From Paracoccus onchidii (GTDB taxonomy: Bacteria; Pseudomonadota; Alphaproteobacteria; Rhodobacterales; Rhodobacteraceae): 53,527 nucleotides of DNA. Location: assembly GCF_028294535.1 (NCBI RefSeq), contig NZ_JAQBIE010000025.1, positions 1 through 53,527 on the forward strand, read 5' to 3'. The stretch's first letter is position 1. Each line of letters opens with the position of its first letter. Positions 24,781 through 33,744 of the stretch are shown here, in pieces. The translations under genes and the position numbers were made by a program. The notes beneath the pieces were generated by a model. The model saw only the letters and a program-made list of their open reading frames with translations, was not told where the DNA came from and did not search any database.

Positions 24781-26773
24781 TGAGGATGGGACCGACGATG
24801 ACGGGATCAACGGGCACGCACCCGACCTGAGTTTCGACGGCGCCGAGGACATGTTGCGCGCTTGGTCGCGCGGGATCCGGCCCGATCCGGATCTGACGGT
24901 GTCCGAATGGGCCGACAAGCATCGCTGGTTGTCCTCTCGCGCCGCCGCCGAACCCGGACGCTATCGCACCGCGCGCACGCCCTATCTGCGCGACATCATG
25001 GATGCGCTCTCGCCCGGGCATCCGGCGCAGCGGATCAGCTTCATGAAAGCCGCGCAGGTCGGCGCGACCGAAGCGGGCAATAACTGGATCGGCTTCGTCA
25101 TCCATCACGCCCCGGGCCCGATGCTGGCGGTGCTGCCGACGGTCGAGATGGCCAAGCGCGCCTCCCGCGGGCGGCTCGATCCGCTGATTGCGGATTCGCC
25201 TGCGCTCCGGGAACGGGTCAGCCCGGCCCGATCCCGCGATGCCGGGAATTCGATGCTGTCCAAGGAATTCCCGGGCGGCATTCTGGTGCTGACAGGGGCG
25301 AACAGCGCGACCGGGCTGCGGTCGATGCCCGCGCGCTATCTGTTTCTGGACGAGATCGACGCCTATCCGCCCTCCGCCGACGAAGAGGGCGATCCGGTGA
25401 CACTGGCCGAGGCCCGCAGCACCACCTTCGCCCACCGTCGAAAGGTGTTTCTGGTCTCGACGCCCACGATCCGGGGGCTCAGTCGGATCGAGCAGGAATT
25501 CGAGGCCAGCGATCAGCGGCGCTTCTTTGTCCCCTGCCCGCATTGCGGGGCGATGCAATGGCTGGAATTCGAACGGCTGCGCTGGGAGAAGGGTCGGCCG
25601 GAGACCGCCGCCTATGCCTGCAATGCCTGCGATACCCTAGTCGCCGAGCATCACAAGACCGCCATGCTGGAGGCGGGCGAATGGCGCGCGACGGCGGTTT
25701 CGGCTGACCCCGCCCATGTCGGCTATCACCTCTCCGCCCTTTATTCCCCCATCGGCTGGAAGAGCTGGGAGCAGATCGCGCGGGAATGGCTGGCCGCGCA
25801 GGGCAATGACGAGATGCTGCGCGCGGCGCGCAATACGCTGCTGGGCGAGACCTGGGTCGAACGCGGCGAAGCGCCGGAATGGCAGCGGTTGGCGGATCGC
25901 CGTGAAGTTTTTGGTGGCCAGATCCCCGAAGGCGGGCTGTTCCTGACGGCAGGGGCCGATATCCAGAAGGACCGCATCGAGGTCGATATCTGGGCCTGGG
26001 GGCGCGGGCTGCAGAGCTGGCTCGTCGATCACATCGCTATCCCGGGCGGGCCGGACAGTCCGGCGGCATGGGCGGAACTGACAAAACTGCTCGGCCGCAC
26101 ATGGCAGCATGCAAATGGCGCGGTCATGCCGATTGCAAAGCTCGCCATCGATACCGGCTATGAGGCGGCGGCGGTCTATGCCTGGGCGCGGGCGCAGGGG
26201 TTCGAGCAGGTCGCGCCGGTGAAAGGGCTGGAAGGCTTCAACCGGGCAACGCCGGTGTCGGGGCCAACCTTCGTCGATGCGACGGTGGGCGGCAAGCGCC
26301 TGCGGCGCGGCGCCCGGCTCTGGTCGGTCGCCACGGCCACCTTCAAGATCGAAACCTATCGCTTCCTGCGGTTGGAACGGCCCGAAGAAGATCAGCCAGA
26401 TCCGCCGGGGATGATCCATCTGCCGGACTGGGCCGACAGCGAATGGCTGAAGCAGCTGGTGGCCGAACAACTGGTCACGGTCCGCAACAAGCGCGGCTAT
26501 GCCCGCCAGGAATGGCAGAAGCTGCGGGAACGCAACGAGGCGCTGGACACCCGGGTCTATGCCCGCGCTGCCGCCTGGATCATGGGCGCAGATCGCTGGG
26601 ACGAGCGGATGTGGCGGCAGCTGGAGGATCAGGCCGGGGTCGCCACCCGTGCCGACGCGACTGACACCGATGCGGCTGAACCGATGGCGGACCCGCCTGC
26701 CCGACAGGCGGGCGCGCCGCCAACCACGCCACGCCGCAAGCGGCAGACTTACACACCGCGTTTCATGAGGTGA
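24728..26773 (+). CDS. terL: Terminase large subunit, lambda gpA type
   Basis: This 681-residue packaging ATPase/nuclease belongs to the GpA family. The N-terminal ATPase has the adenine/Walker region (RISFMKAAQVGATEAGNNW) and the acidic segment YLFLDEIDAYPP. A zinc-ribbon-like pair of CxxC (VPCPHCGAMQW, ACNACDT) follows near 270-300, then the C-terminal nuclease domain with TAGADIQKDRIEVD. The length fits lambda-like large terminases. It should cut and pump concatemeric DNA into procapsids together with the small subunit just upstream. Confidence 0.92.
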   Translation: MSETSLPPSPISRFLLNDEDGTDDDGINGHAPDLSFDGAEDMLRAWSRGIRPDPDLTVSEWADKHRWLSSRAAAEPGRYRTARTPYLRDIMDALSPGHPAQRISFMKAAQVGATEAGNNWIGFVIHHAPGPMLAVLPTVEMAKRASRGRLDPLIADSPALRERVSPARSRDAGNSMLSKEFPGGILVLTGANSATGLRSMPARYLFLDEIDAYPPSADEEGDPVTLAEARSTTFAHRRKVFLVSTPTIRGLSRIEQEFEASDQRRFFVPCPHCGAMQWLEFERLRWEKGRPETAAYACNACDTLVAEHHKTAMLEAGEWRATAVSADPAHVGYHLSALYSPIGWKSWEQIAREWLAAQGNDEMLRAARNTLLGETWVERGEAPEWQRLADRREVFGGQIPEGGLFLTAGADIQKDRIEVDIWAWGRGLQSWLVDHIAIPGGPDSPAAWAELTKLLGRTWQHANGAVMPIAKLAIDTGYEAAAVYAWARAQGFEQVAPVKGLEGFNRATPVSGPTFVDATVGGKRLRRGARLWSVATATFKIETYRFLRLERPEEDQPDPPGMIHLPDWADSEWLKQLVAEQLVTVRNKRGYARQEWQKLRERNEALDTRVYARAAAWIMGADRWDERMWRQLEDQAGVATRADATDTDAAEPMADPPARQAGAPPTTPRRKRQTYTPRFMR

Positions 26774-26776
26774 GAG

Positions 26777-26989
26777 ATGGAAATCGACCGGATGCGGGCG
26801 CTGCTCGGCGCACTGCAGGAGGCCCGCTTCAGCGGGCTGCGCAGCGTCAGCTACGACGGCAAAACCCTGACCTATGGTTCCGATGCCGAACTGGCAACCG
26901 CCATCGCCGATCTGGAAGCGCGGATTGGACGGGCATCCGGGACAACCCGTCGTCGGCGCTGGGGCACCATCGCCACGAAAGGGCTCTGA
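26777..26989 (+). CDS. gpW-like head-tail joining protein
   Basis: This 70-residue protein has the gpW pattern: helix (IDRMRALLGALQEARFSG), beta hairpin (SVSYDGKTLTYGS) and helix (ELATAIADLEARIGR), with a basic C-terminus. Its position between TerL and portal is that of lambda W. It should sit at the connector and allow tail attachment. Confidence 0.85.
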   Translation: MEIDRMRALLGALQEARFSGLRSVSYDGKTLTYGSDAELATAIADLEARIGRASGTTRRRRWGTIATKGL

Positions 26990-26992
26990 ACC

Positions 26993-28495
26993 ATGGCATT
27001 CGACGGCATCCGCGCGCGTCTCGGTGCAATTATCGGCGGGTTCGACGCGGCGCAGTCCCATCGTCGCTTGCGCGGTTTCCGGGCCAGCCGCGCCCATGTG
27101 AACACGCTGATCGCAAGCGCAGGCGAGACCATCACGGCGCGGGCTCGTTGGCTGGCGCGGAACAATGGTTATGCGTCCGGGGCCGTGGAAGCTTTCGCCA
27201 GCAATGTCGTCGGCGACGGCATCAAGCCCTCATCGTCGATTGCGAATGCGGCGCAGAAGGAGGCACTGCAGAAACTCTGGCTCGCCTGGACGGACGAGGC
27301 CGATGCCGAAGGTCTGACGGACTTTTATGGCCTGCAGCGCCGCGCCGCCCGCGAGCTGTTTCTGGCGGGCGAGGTGTTTCTGCGGTTGCGCCCGCGACGG
27401 CCCGAGGACGGGCTTTCGGTGCCGCTGCAGCTGCAGATGCTGCCCTCGGAAATGCTGCCGATGGACCTGAACCGCGAACTGCCCGGCGGCGGGACCATCC
27501 GTCAGGGCATCGAATTCGACGGCATCGGGCGCCGCGTCGCCTATCACCTGCTGCGCCGACATCCGGGCGACATGACCGATCCGGGGCTGGTGGGCGAAAC
27601 GGTGCGCGTTCCCGCCTCGGAGATCATCCATGCGCTGGACCCGGTCGAGGCCGGTCAGCTGCGCGGGGTGTCGCGCTTTGCCCCGGCCATCGTCAAACTC
27701 TTCACCCTCGATCTCTATGACGATGCGGAACTGGAGCGGAAGAAGACCGCGGCAATGTTCGCCATGTTCATCACCTCGCCCGCCCTGGAAACGCCGCTGG
27801 AACCGGCCGAGGAGGATCTGGAGGTCGAGCCCGGTCAGGTCGTCCGCCTCGATCCGGGCGAGGATGTCTCGACACCCGCAACGCCAGACTCGGGGTCCAC
27901 CTATGAGCCCTTCCAGTACCGGACCTTGCTGCAGATCGCCGCCGCGCTGGGTATTCCCTATCCGTATCTGACCGGAGATGCCGCGCGCGGCAATTTCTCG
28001 AACACCCGCGTGGCGCTGCTCGATTTCCGCCGCCGGGTCTCTTCTATCCAGCACAGTGTGATTATCCATCAGCTCTGCCGCCCGGTCTGGCAGCGCTGGA
28101 TGGACCTCGCGGTGCTGTCCGGCGCCATCGATCTGCCCGGCTATGACCGCCTTCGCTGCGCATACCAGTCCGTCAGCTGGCTTCCGACGCGCTGGGACTG
28201 GGTCGATCCGATGAAGGATGCCTCGGCCGAGATCCTGCAGATCGAAGCGGGCCTCAAATCCCGCAGCCAGGCCATTTCCGAACGCGGCTATGACGCCGAA
28301 CAGGTCGACCGCGAGATCGCGGCGGAACGCAAACGCGAGGCGGCGCTGGGCCTCGATTTCCGCCGCCCCGGCTCGCCCGCGCAGGGGCCGAAGGGCGAGG
28401 CCGGGTCCGAGGCAAGCGATGCGACCGGTGATCGCGACGACGATCCGGACGCGGACAGCAGTGACAACGATGCCAAACCCGTGGAGGACCGCTGA
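26993..28495 (+). CDS. Phage portal protein, lambda gpB type
   Basis: This 500-residue portal of the lambda family has an N-terminal ARWLARNNGYASGAVEAFASN, a central AEEDLEVEPGQVVRLDPGE, and the conserved YPYLTGDAARGNFSNTRVAL. A Asp-rich low-complexity tail ends it (DDDPDADSSDNDAK). Twelve copies should form the DNA channel at one capsid vertex. Its stop and the protease start overlap (TGATG). Confidence 0.92.
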   Translation: MAFDGIRARLGAIIGGFDAAQSHRRLRGFRASRAHVNTLIASAGETITARARWLARNNGYASGAVEAFASNVVGDGIKPSSSIANAAQKEALQKLWLAWTDEADAEGLTDFYGLQRRAARELFLAGEVFLRLRPRRPEDGLSVPLQLQMLPSEMLPMDLNRELPGGGTIRQGIEFDGIGRRVAYHLLRRHPGDMTDPGLVGETVRVPASEIIHALDPVEAGQLRGVSRFAPAIVKLFTLDLYDDAELERKKTAAMFAMFITSPALETPLEPAEEDLEVEPGQVVRLDPGEDVSTPATPDSGSTYEPFQYRTLLQIAAALGIPYPYLTGDAARGNFSNTRVALLDFRRRVSSIQHSVIIHQLCRPVWQRWMDLAVLSGAIDLPGYDRLRCAYQSVSWLPTRWDWVDPMKDASAEILQIEAGLKSRSQAISERGYDAEQVDREIAAERKREAALGLDFRRPGSPAQGPKGEAGSEASDATGDRDDDPDADSSDNDAKPVEDR

Positions 28496-29871
28496 TGCAT
28501 CATGCCCAGATCGCCCAGCGCGCTTTCGACACGCCGCTGATGATCGCCCCGGCCAAGGCACTGGCCTTTCTCAGCGGCCTTGGACCCCGCATCACCGGGC
28601 GGGAGATCAGCTTTGACGGCGCGTTGCTCGCCGAACCCGACCTGACGGCGGCGCGGCAGACGGCCCACGCGTCGCTGATCGGCGGCGACCTCGCCCAGCG
28701 CCATGGTGACGATATCAATGCGCCGTTCACCATCATCGACGGTGTGGCGGTGATCGCCATTGCCGGAACGCTGGTGCATCGCGGCGCCTGGATCGGCCAG
28801 AGTTCGGGCCTCACCTCCTATGAGGGGCTTGCCGCCCAGATCGATGCGGCAGTTTCTGACAAGGCCATTCGCGGCATCGCGCTGGAAATCGACAGCTTTG
28901 GCGGCGAGGTGGCCGGGGCCTTCGATCTCGCCGACCGGATCCGTGCCGCGCGCGATGCAAAGCCGGTTCACGCCTTTCTCGCCGAACATGCGCTCTCGGC
29001 CGGTTACGCGCTGGCCTCGCAGGCGACCCGCATCACCCTGCCCCGCACCGGGGCGGCGGGCAGTATCGGTGTCATAACCATGCATACCGACATGTCCGGG
29101 ATGCTGGCGCAGAAGGGCGTCGCGGTGACGCTGATCCATGCTGGGGCTCGGAAAGCCGACGGCAATCCCTATGCGGCGCTGCCCGAGGGCATCCGCGACC
29201 GGCTGCAGGCCGAGCTTGAGGATCTGCGGAGCCTCTTCGCCGAGACGGTCGCCGCCGGGCGCGGTGCCAGGATGACCAAGGACGCGGCGCTCGCCACCGA
29301 GGCCGCGATCTTCCGGGGCCCGGCAGCCGTCGGGGCCGGTCTGGCCGATGCCGTGGCCGATCCCCGCGCCGCCTTCCGCGCCTTTGCCGACAGTCTCGGC
29401 CGCCCGGTTCCGCCGGTCGGACGGGCACCACAACGCCAGACCCTTTCAAACCCCAAACAGGAGATGATCATGAGTGATAAGACGGATGAAGATGCCCGGA
29501 CGCCGGACCAGCAAGACCCGAAAGCAGCTGCGACCACGGCGCCGTCGGCACAGGAACCGGCGGCAGAGCCTCCCGCGCCCGGCGCCGCAACGACTGCCAC
29601 CCCGGTCAATGCCACCGCCGATGCCATCCGCGCCGAAGCTGCCGAAGTGGCCTCGATCTGCGCGCAGGCGGCAAAGCTGGGCATCACCCTGGACGCCGCC
29701 GATGCGGTCCGGCGCGGTGTAAGCCCCGACGCATTGCGCGGCCAGATCCTCGACAGTCTTGCGGCCAGAAGCGACGCGAGCGGCATTCTGGCCAGCGCGC
29801 CCGCGCCGACCAACAAGCCGAGCCCGCTCGTCGCTGCCGCCCGCAAATCCGCCGACAGCGCCCAGCGCTGA
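28495..29871 (+). CDS. Head maturation protease (S49, lambda gpC type) with C-terminal scaffold region
   Basis: This 458-residue protein has an N-terminal SppA/S49 peptidase domain with the likely Ser168 (HALSAGYALAS) and Lys220 (HAGARKADGNPY) dyad, matching the lambda C layout. A Pro/Ala-rich linker then leads to a scaffold-like C-terminal third from about residue 326. An internal start for that third is listed separately. It should process the procapsid together with the scaffold. Confidence 0.9.
   Translation: MHHAQIAQRAFDTPLMIAPAKALAFLSGLGPRITGREISFDGALLAEPDLTAARQTAHASLIGGDLAQRHGDDINAPFTIIDGVAVIAIAGTLVHRGAWIGQSSGLTSYEGLAAQIDAAVSDKAIRGIALEIDSFGGEVAGAFDLADRIRAARDAKPVHAFLAEHALSAGYALASQATRITLPRTGAAGSIGVITMHTDMSGMLAQKGVAVTLIHAGARKADGNPYAALPEGIRDRLQAELEDLRSLFAETVAAGRGARMTKDAALATEAAIFRGPAAVGAGLADAVADPRAAFRAFADSLGRPVPPVGRAPQRQTLSNPKQEMIMSDKTDEDARTPDQQDPKAAATTAPSAQEPAAEPPAPGAATTATPVNATADAIRAEAAEVASICAQAAKLGITLDAADAVRRGVSPDALRGQILDSLAARSDASGILASAPAPTNKPSPLVAAARKSADSAQR
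29470..29871 (+). CDS. Nested scaffold protein (Nu3-like), internal start within the protease gene
   Basis: An AGGAG at 29459-29463 lies six bases before an in-frame ATG (29470) inside the protease gene. Translation from it gives about 133 residues: an acidic start (MSDKTDEDARTPDQQDP), a low-complexity Ala/Pro/Thr linker and a helical C-terminus. This is the C/Nu3 arrangement of lambda. Evidence is the ribosome site and position; no protein data are available. Confidence 0.65.
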   Translation: MSDKTDEDARTPDQQDPKAAATTAPSAQEPAAEPPAPGAATTATPVNATADAIRAEAAEVASICAQAAKLGITLDAADAVRRGVSPDALRGQILDSLAARSDASGILASAPAPTNKPSPLVAAARKSADSAQR

Positions 29872-29897
29872 TGCTCTGACAGATTCCGGAGACCCAC

Positions 29898-30278
29898 ATG
29901 CCCGTCCTGACCCAGCCGCCCTCCATGGGCGATGCGCTCAAATATGAGCTGAACCCCAACTATACCCGCGAGACCGTCACCCTCGCCGCAGGCACCGAAT
30001 ACCCGGCAGGCGCGGTTCTGGGCCGTATCTCCGTCAGCGGCCAGTACACCTTCGCCAGCCATGGTGGCAGCGATGGCGCGGAAACCGCCGTCGGCATCCT
30101 GCTCTATCCGGTCGATACGCGGCTGGCGGAAGCCACCGGCATTCTTCTGGCGCGTGGACCGGCGATCCTGTCGCGGGACGCCCTCTTCTACGATGGCAGC
30201 GTCGATGATGCCGCCAAGATCGCCCTGAAGCACGCAGAACTGACCGGGCTGGGCATCGTCATCCGCGACAGCGCCTGA
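29898..30278 (+). CDS. Head decoration protein, lambda gpD type
   Basis: This 126-residue protein shows the gpD beta-tulip pattern (TVTLAAGTEYPAGAVLGRI, YTFASHGGSDGAETAVGIL, RGPAILSRDALFYDG). It sits between scaffold and major capsid genes as in lambda. Trimers should stabilise the expanded capsid. Confidence 0.88.
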   Translation: MPVLTQPPSMGDALKYELNPNYTRETVTLAAGTEYPAGAVLGRISVSGQYTFASHGGSDGAETAVGILLYPVDTRLAEATGILLARGPAILSRDALFYDGSVDDAAKIALKHAELTGLGIVIRDSA

Positions 30279-30342
30279 CCGGCGGCTGCCGTTGCAGCTG
30301 CGGCGCTTTCTTTCTTATCCTTCTTCCCGACAAGGTTTCCCC

Positions 30343-31365
30343 ATGACCATCATCCGCAATCCCTTCGATGCCGGCGGCTATTCGCTGGCCGAGATGACGC
30401 AGGCCATCAATATCCTGCCGAACCTCTATACCCGCCTCGGCGAACTAGGCCTCTTCCGCTTCGAGGGGGTCAGCCAGCGCAGCGTCATCATCGAACAGAT
30501 CGAGGGCGTGCTGAACCTACTGCCCTCGGTAACGCTGGGCGGTCCCGCCACCGTCGGATCGCGCGAGGGCCGCGCCATGCGCAGCTTCGCGCTGCCCTGG
30601 ATCCCGCATGACGATGTGATCCTGCCCGCCGATATTCAGGGGGTTCCGGCCATCGGTGCAGGGGACGAGGCCGATCCGCTGGTCGCGGTCATGACCCGCA
30701 AGCTGACCCTGATGCGTCGCAAGCATGCCCAGACCCGCGAATATATGGAGATGAACGCGCTGCGCGGCATCGTGAAGGATGGCGCGGGCACCACCCTCTA
30801 CAACTACTTCACCGAATTCGGGATCGCCCAGATCTCGGTCGATTTCGTTCTCGGCACCGCCGGGACCAACATTCAGGGCAAGGTCCGCGAGGTGCTGCGC
30901 GCTGTCGAGGACAATCTGCTGGGCGAAAGCATGTCGGGCGTGCATGCCCTGGTCAGCCGCGAATTCTTCGACAAGCTGATCTCGCACCCCAAGACCGAAG
31001 AAGCCTATAAATTCTATGCCGCGACCGGCGCCCAGCCGCTGCGGCAGGATGTGCGCCGCAACTTCCCCTTCGCAGGCATTCTCTTCGAAGAATATGCGGG
31101 TGCGGTGACCCTGTCGACCAAGGCATCGGAACGGCTGGTTCCGGCAAACGAAGGCATCGCCTTCCCGACCGGCACCATGGACACGTTTACGACCTATGGC
31201 GGTCCGGCGAACCTGCTGGAAACCGCCAATACCATCGGGTTGCCGCTCTATGCCCGCCAGCATCTCGACCCCAAGGGTCGCTGGATCGACCTGATGACCG
31301 AGGCCTCGATCCTGCCGGTCAACAAGCGGCCGCGTCTGGCGATCCGGCTGCACAGCTCGAACTGA
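30343..31365 (+). CDS. Major capsid protein, lambda gpE type
   Basis: The ATG at 30343 follows an AAGG site and matches the E family N-terminus (NPFDAGGYSLAEMTQAINIL), so it is preferred over the longer frame from 30292. The product of about 340 residues has RSVIIEQIEGVLNLLP near 48, the ARQHLDPKGRWIDLMTEASI end region and a typical length for this family. Confidence 0.92.
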   Translation: MTIIRNPFDAGGYSLAEMTQAINILPNLYTRLGELGLFRFEGVSQRSVIIEQIEGVLNLLPSVTLGGPATVGSREGRAMRSFALPWIPHDDVILPADIQGVPAIGAGDEADPLVAVMTRKLTLMRRKHAQTREYMEMNALRGIVKDGAGTTLYNYFTEFGIAQISVDFVLGTAGTNIQGKVREVLRAVEDNLLGESMSGVHALVSREFFDKLISHPKTEEAYKFYAATGAQPLRQDVRRNFPFAGILFEEYAGAVTLSTKASERLVPANEGIAFPTGTMDTFTTYGGPANLLETANTIGLPLYARQHLDPKGRWIDLMTEASILPVNKRPRLAIRLHSSN

Positions 31366-31371
31366 CCGGCC

Positions 31372-31686
31372 ATGAACGCCTTCAGCGCCGCCATGGACCG
31401 CATCTTCGGCCATCCCGACATGGCAACCTCCGCCGTCTGGATCGCGGGAGGCACATCGGAGGAACGCCAGATCCGCCTCATCCGCCGCGCGCCGGACCGG
31501 ATCACCGAATTCGGATCGGCGCGGATCCTGTCGGAGACGCTGACCGCCGATATCCGTGTCAGCGATCTCCCCGATCCCCGGCCGGGCGATCTGATCGTCA
31601 TCGGTGCCGACAGTTTTTCCGTCCAGGGCGAGCCGATCCGTGACCGGGACCGGCTGATCTGGACGGTAGAACTGATACCTGCATGA
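31372..31686 (+). CDS. Head-tail joining protein (FII-like)
   Basis: This 104-residue protein follows the capsid gene directly and has the compact beta-barrel pattern of FII-type joiners (ITEFGSARILSETLTADIRV, LPDPRPGDLIVIGADSF). The next gene overlaps by four bases. Confidence 0.75.
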   Translation: MNAFSAAMDRIFGHPDMATSAVWIAGGTSEERQIRLIRRAPDRITEFGSARILSETLTADIRVSDLPDPRPGDLIVIGADSFSVQGEPIRDRDRLIWTVELIPA

Positions 31687-32315
31687 GGCTGAAGCTGGAT
31701 ATCGATCCAGATCTCGTCGCCATGATGCAGGCCGAGATCAGGGCAGGCGAAAAGGCCGTGACCGGCGCCATGCGCGAGGCGGGCGTGGGCCTGAAGACCG
31801 CATGGCGCGGACAGATCACTGGGGCGGGACTGGGGCGACGGCTGGCGAATTCGATCCGCAACGCCACCTATCCGAAGGCGGGCGACAGCCTGAACGCCAC
31901 CGCGCTGGTCTGGTCCAAAGCACCGGTGATCGTCGGCGCCCATAATGCCGGGCCGCTGATCCGCTCCCGCGACGGGTTCTGGCTGGCGATCCCCACGGAA
32001 GCCGCAGGAAAATCCCTGCGTGGCGGGCGCATCACCCCGGGCGAATGGGAGCGTCGCACCGGGTTGCGGCTGCGCTTTGTCTATCGCAGACGCGGGGCGA
32101 GCCTGCTGGTTGCAGAGGGGCGGCTGAACACCAAGGGGCGAGCGGTGGCATCGCGCTCCAAAACCGGGCGCGGGCGCACCACCGTGCCGATCTTCCTGCT
32201 GGTGCCGCAGGTCAGGCTGCCGAAAAGGCTGGATCTGGCAAGGGATGCGGAGCGGGCGGCGGCTGGGGTGCCGGGGAGGATCGTGGGGAGATGGGCGGAG
32301 GGGAAAATGAAATAG
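31683..32315 (+). CDS. Minor tail / tail completion protein (gpZ position)
   Basis: This 210-residue protein has an N-terminal helix (LVAMMQAEIRAGEKAVTGAM) and a very basic C-terminal half (GRAVASRSKTGRGRTTVPIF, KRLDLARDAERAA). Position and size match lambda Z or HK97 gp10-like tail completion proteins; the exact family is uncertain. The late operon is interrupted straight after it by an oppositely oriented nuclease gene. Confidence 0.7.
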   Translation: MRLKLDIDPDLVAMMQAEIRAGEKAVTGAMREAGVGLKTAWRGQITGAGLGRRLANSIRNATYPKAGDSLNATALVWSKAPVIVGAHNAGPLIRSRDGFWLAIPTEAAGKSLRGGRITPGEWERRTGLRLRFVYRRRGASLLVAEGRLNTKGRAVASRSKTGRGRTTVPIFLLVPQVRLPKRLDLARDAERAAAGVPGRIVGRWAEGKMK

Positions 32316-32351
32316 TGGCCCTCATGCCTGAGTATATCTGCGTCAGCACGA

Positions 32352-33224
32352 TTATTGTCGAAAAGTCGCAAGCTTCGTCAGCACGAGGAGGGGATCAAGG
32401 TCATGAAACACTTCGTTGTTATTTGGTTCTGAGCGATGTTTAGCAAACACCTGTCCAAGGTACTGCTCTGCTTCAATCGCATCCAATACAGAGCCGATAG
32501 GTTGATCAGTATGTAGTGTCCACTGTGGCTCAGAGGACAGCCGATACTTGTTGAGGTCGTCCACACGCTGTTTTGCGTTCTGAGCATGCCCGATTTTGAG
32601 GACCCGACCGGCCTTACCCAACGTGGCGATATAGATGCTATTGATCGCATCGGCATTTGGTTCAACAGCATAGCCATTTAGGGCAAACGGGTGTTTTTGC
32701 CGCAATCTCTGCACACGGCTTGCCAATGTCTGATATCGCGGCGTCATAACCTCGAGTTCGGTCCCGCTCTCTTGAAGGAGTTGCCTCAGCGTTTGGGACA
32801 GGTCATCTCCGAGCTCTTGCAGAGTGGTAATAGCCTGCTGAGTATGCGTCTTGGCGGTGTAACCAGCCAAATATTTGAACTCTGGCGCGTTCCCGATGGA
32901 CCATGCCCGAATAGGCTGAAGCGCAAATGGCCAGCGATAGCCACCATCGTCCAGTACGTCCCATGTATTTACTGCCTCAATCCCGAAAGCTGCAGTCGCG
33001 GCCGTGCTATGACTAATCTGCCACGCGCTTATGACCCGTCCTTTTATTTCTTCCGGGATCTGAACTGCAGGATCGCCCGGGTTTCGGCTCACAACACCGA
33101 AAACCAAATCACCTTCTTTGGTATTTTTGATAGCAAGGGTCCGGTTAGCCTTGCTGGTAAAGGTGATAGGCCCGCCGCGCTTGCCGGTGCTGCCCCAGAC
33201 ATATGTGTAAAACACGCCGGTCAC
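32352..33224 (-). CDS. GIY-YIG (T5orf172-like) nuclease with an EVE/PUA-like N-terminal domain
   Basis: This protein of about 290 residues runs against the late operon. The C-terminal part (195-285) has a GIY-YIG core: SIYIA with Tyr198, LKIG at 209-212, Arg220, Glu251/Glu253 and a late EVFHD. The N-terminal part (KEGDLVFGVVSRNPG, IKGRVISAWQI) resembles EVE/PUA-type modified-base readers; this is by eye and tentative. The start is GTG at 33224. Base composition is clearly AT-richer than the neighbours. It separates the gpZ-position gene from the tail terminator, so it is an acquired moron, probably a defence or exclusion nuclease. Confidence 0.7.
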   Translation of the reverse strand: MTGVFYTYVWGSTGKRGGPITFTSKANRTLAIKNTKEGDLVFGVVSRNPGDPAVQIPEEIKGRVISAWQISHSTAATAAFGIEAVNTWDVLDDGGYRWPFALQPIRAWSIGNAPEFKYLAGYTAKTHTQQAITTLQELGDDLSQTLRQLLQESGTELEVMTPRYQTLASRVQRLRQKHPFALNGYAVEPNADAINSIYIATLGKAGRVLKIGHAQNAKQRVDDLNKYRLSSEPQWTLHTDQPIGSVLDAIEAEQYLGQVFAKHRSEPNNNEVFHDLDPLLVLTKLATFRQ

Positions 33225-33299
33225 TGAAACCTCTGTCCACTACCAGTTTCCATATATGCTAGCCGAAATGGTCATCTTCACAACATATCAGGCGGCGGC

Positions 33300-33719
33300 A
33301 TGCCCACTCTTCGCGAAACCATCCTCACCACGCTGCACGCGCGGCTTCTGGAGCTGTCCGCCACCGCCCTGCGCAGCGACGTCCTGCCCGAACGCGTGCC
33401 GCCTGACGGCCTGCTGATCCTGCGCGATGGCGAACCAGGCGAGCCTGAGGTGACGCTGTCGCCGATTGCCTATCACTATCAGCACCGTGCCGAGATTGAG
33501 GCAGTCGTTCAGGGCGCCGACCGTGATGCGACCTTCGACACCGTCTGCGCCAGCGTCGGCGCGGTGCTCGCCGCCGACCGGACGCTGGGCGGTCTCTGCG
33601 ACTGGGTCGAAGCTGAAGCGCCGCGTCCGGTCGATCTTCCCGTCGAGGGCGCGGCGAGCCTGAAGGCGGCAGTGATCCCGGTCATCCTGCATTACACGAC
33701 CGCCGACCCGCTCGGCTGA
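33300..33719 (+). CDS. Tail terminator-like protein (gpU position)
   Basis: This 139-residue protein shows LRETILTTLHARLLELSATA, VTLSPIAYHYQHRAEIEAVV and a repeated-strand core. Gene order, just ahead of the tail tube gene, is that of lambda U. The gene resumes the plus-strand late operon after the GIY-YIG insertion. Confidence 0.72.
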   Translation: MPTLRETILTTLHARLLELSATALRSDVLPERVPPDGLLILRDGEPGEPEVTLSPIAYHYQHRAEIEAVVQGADRDATFDTVCASVGAVLAADRTLGGLCDWVEAEAPRPVDLPVEGAASLKAAVIPVILHYTTADPLG

Positions 33720-33744
33720 ACCACCCAAAATCGAGGAGAACACG

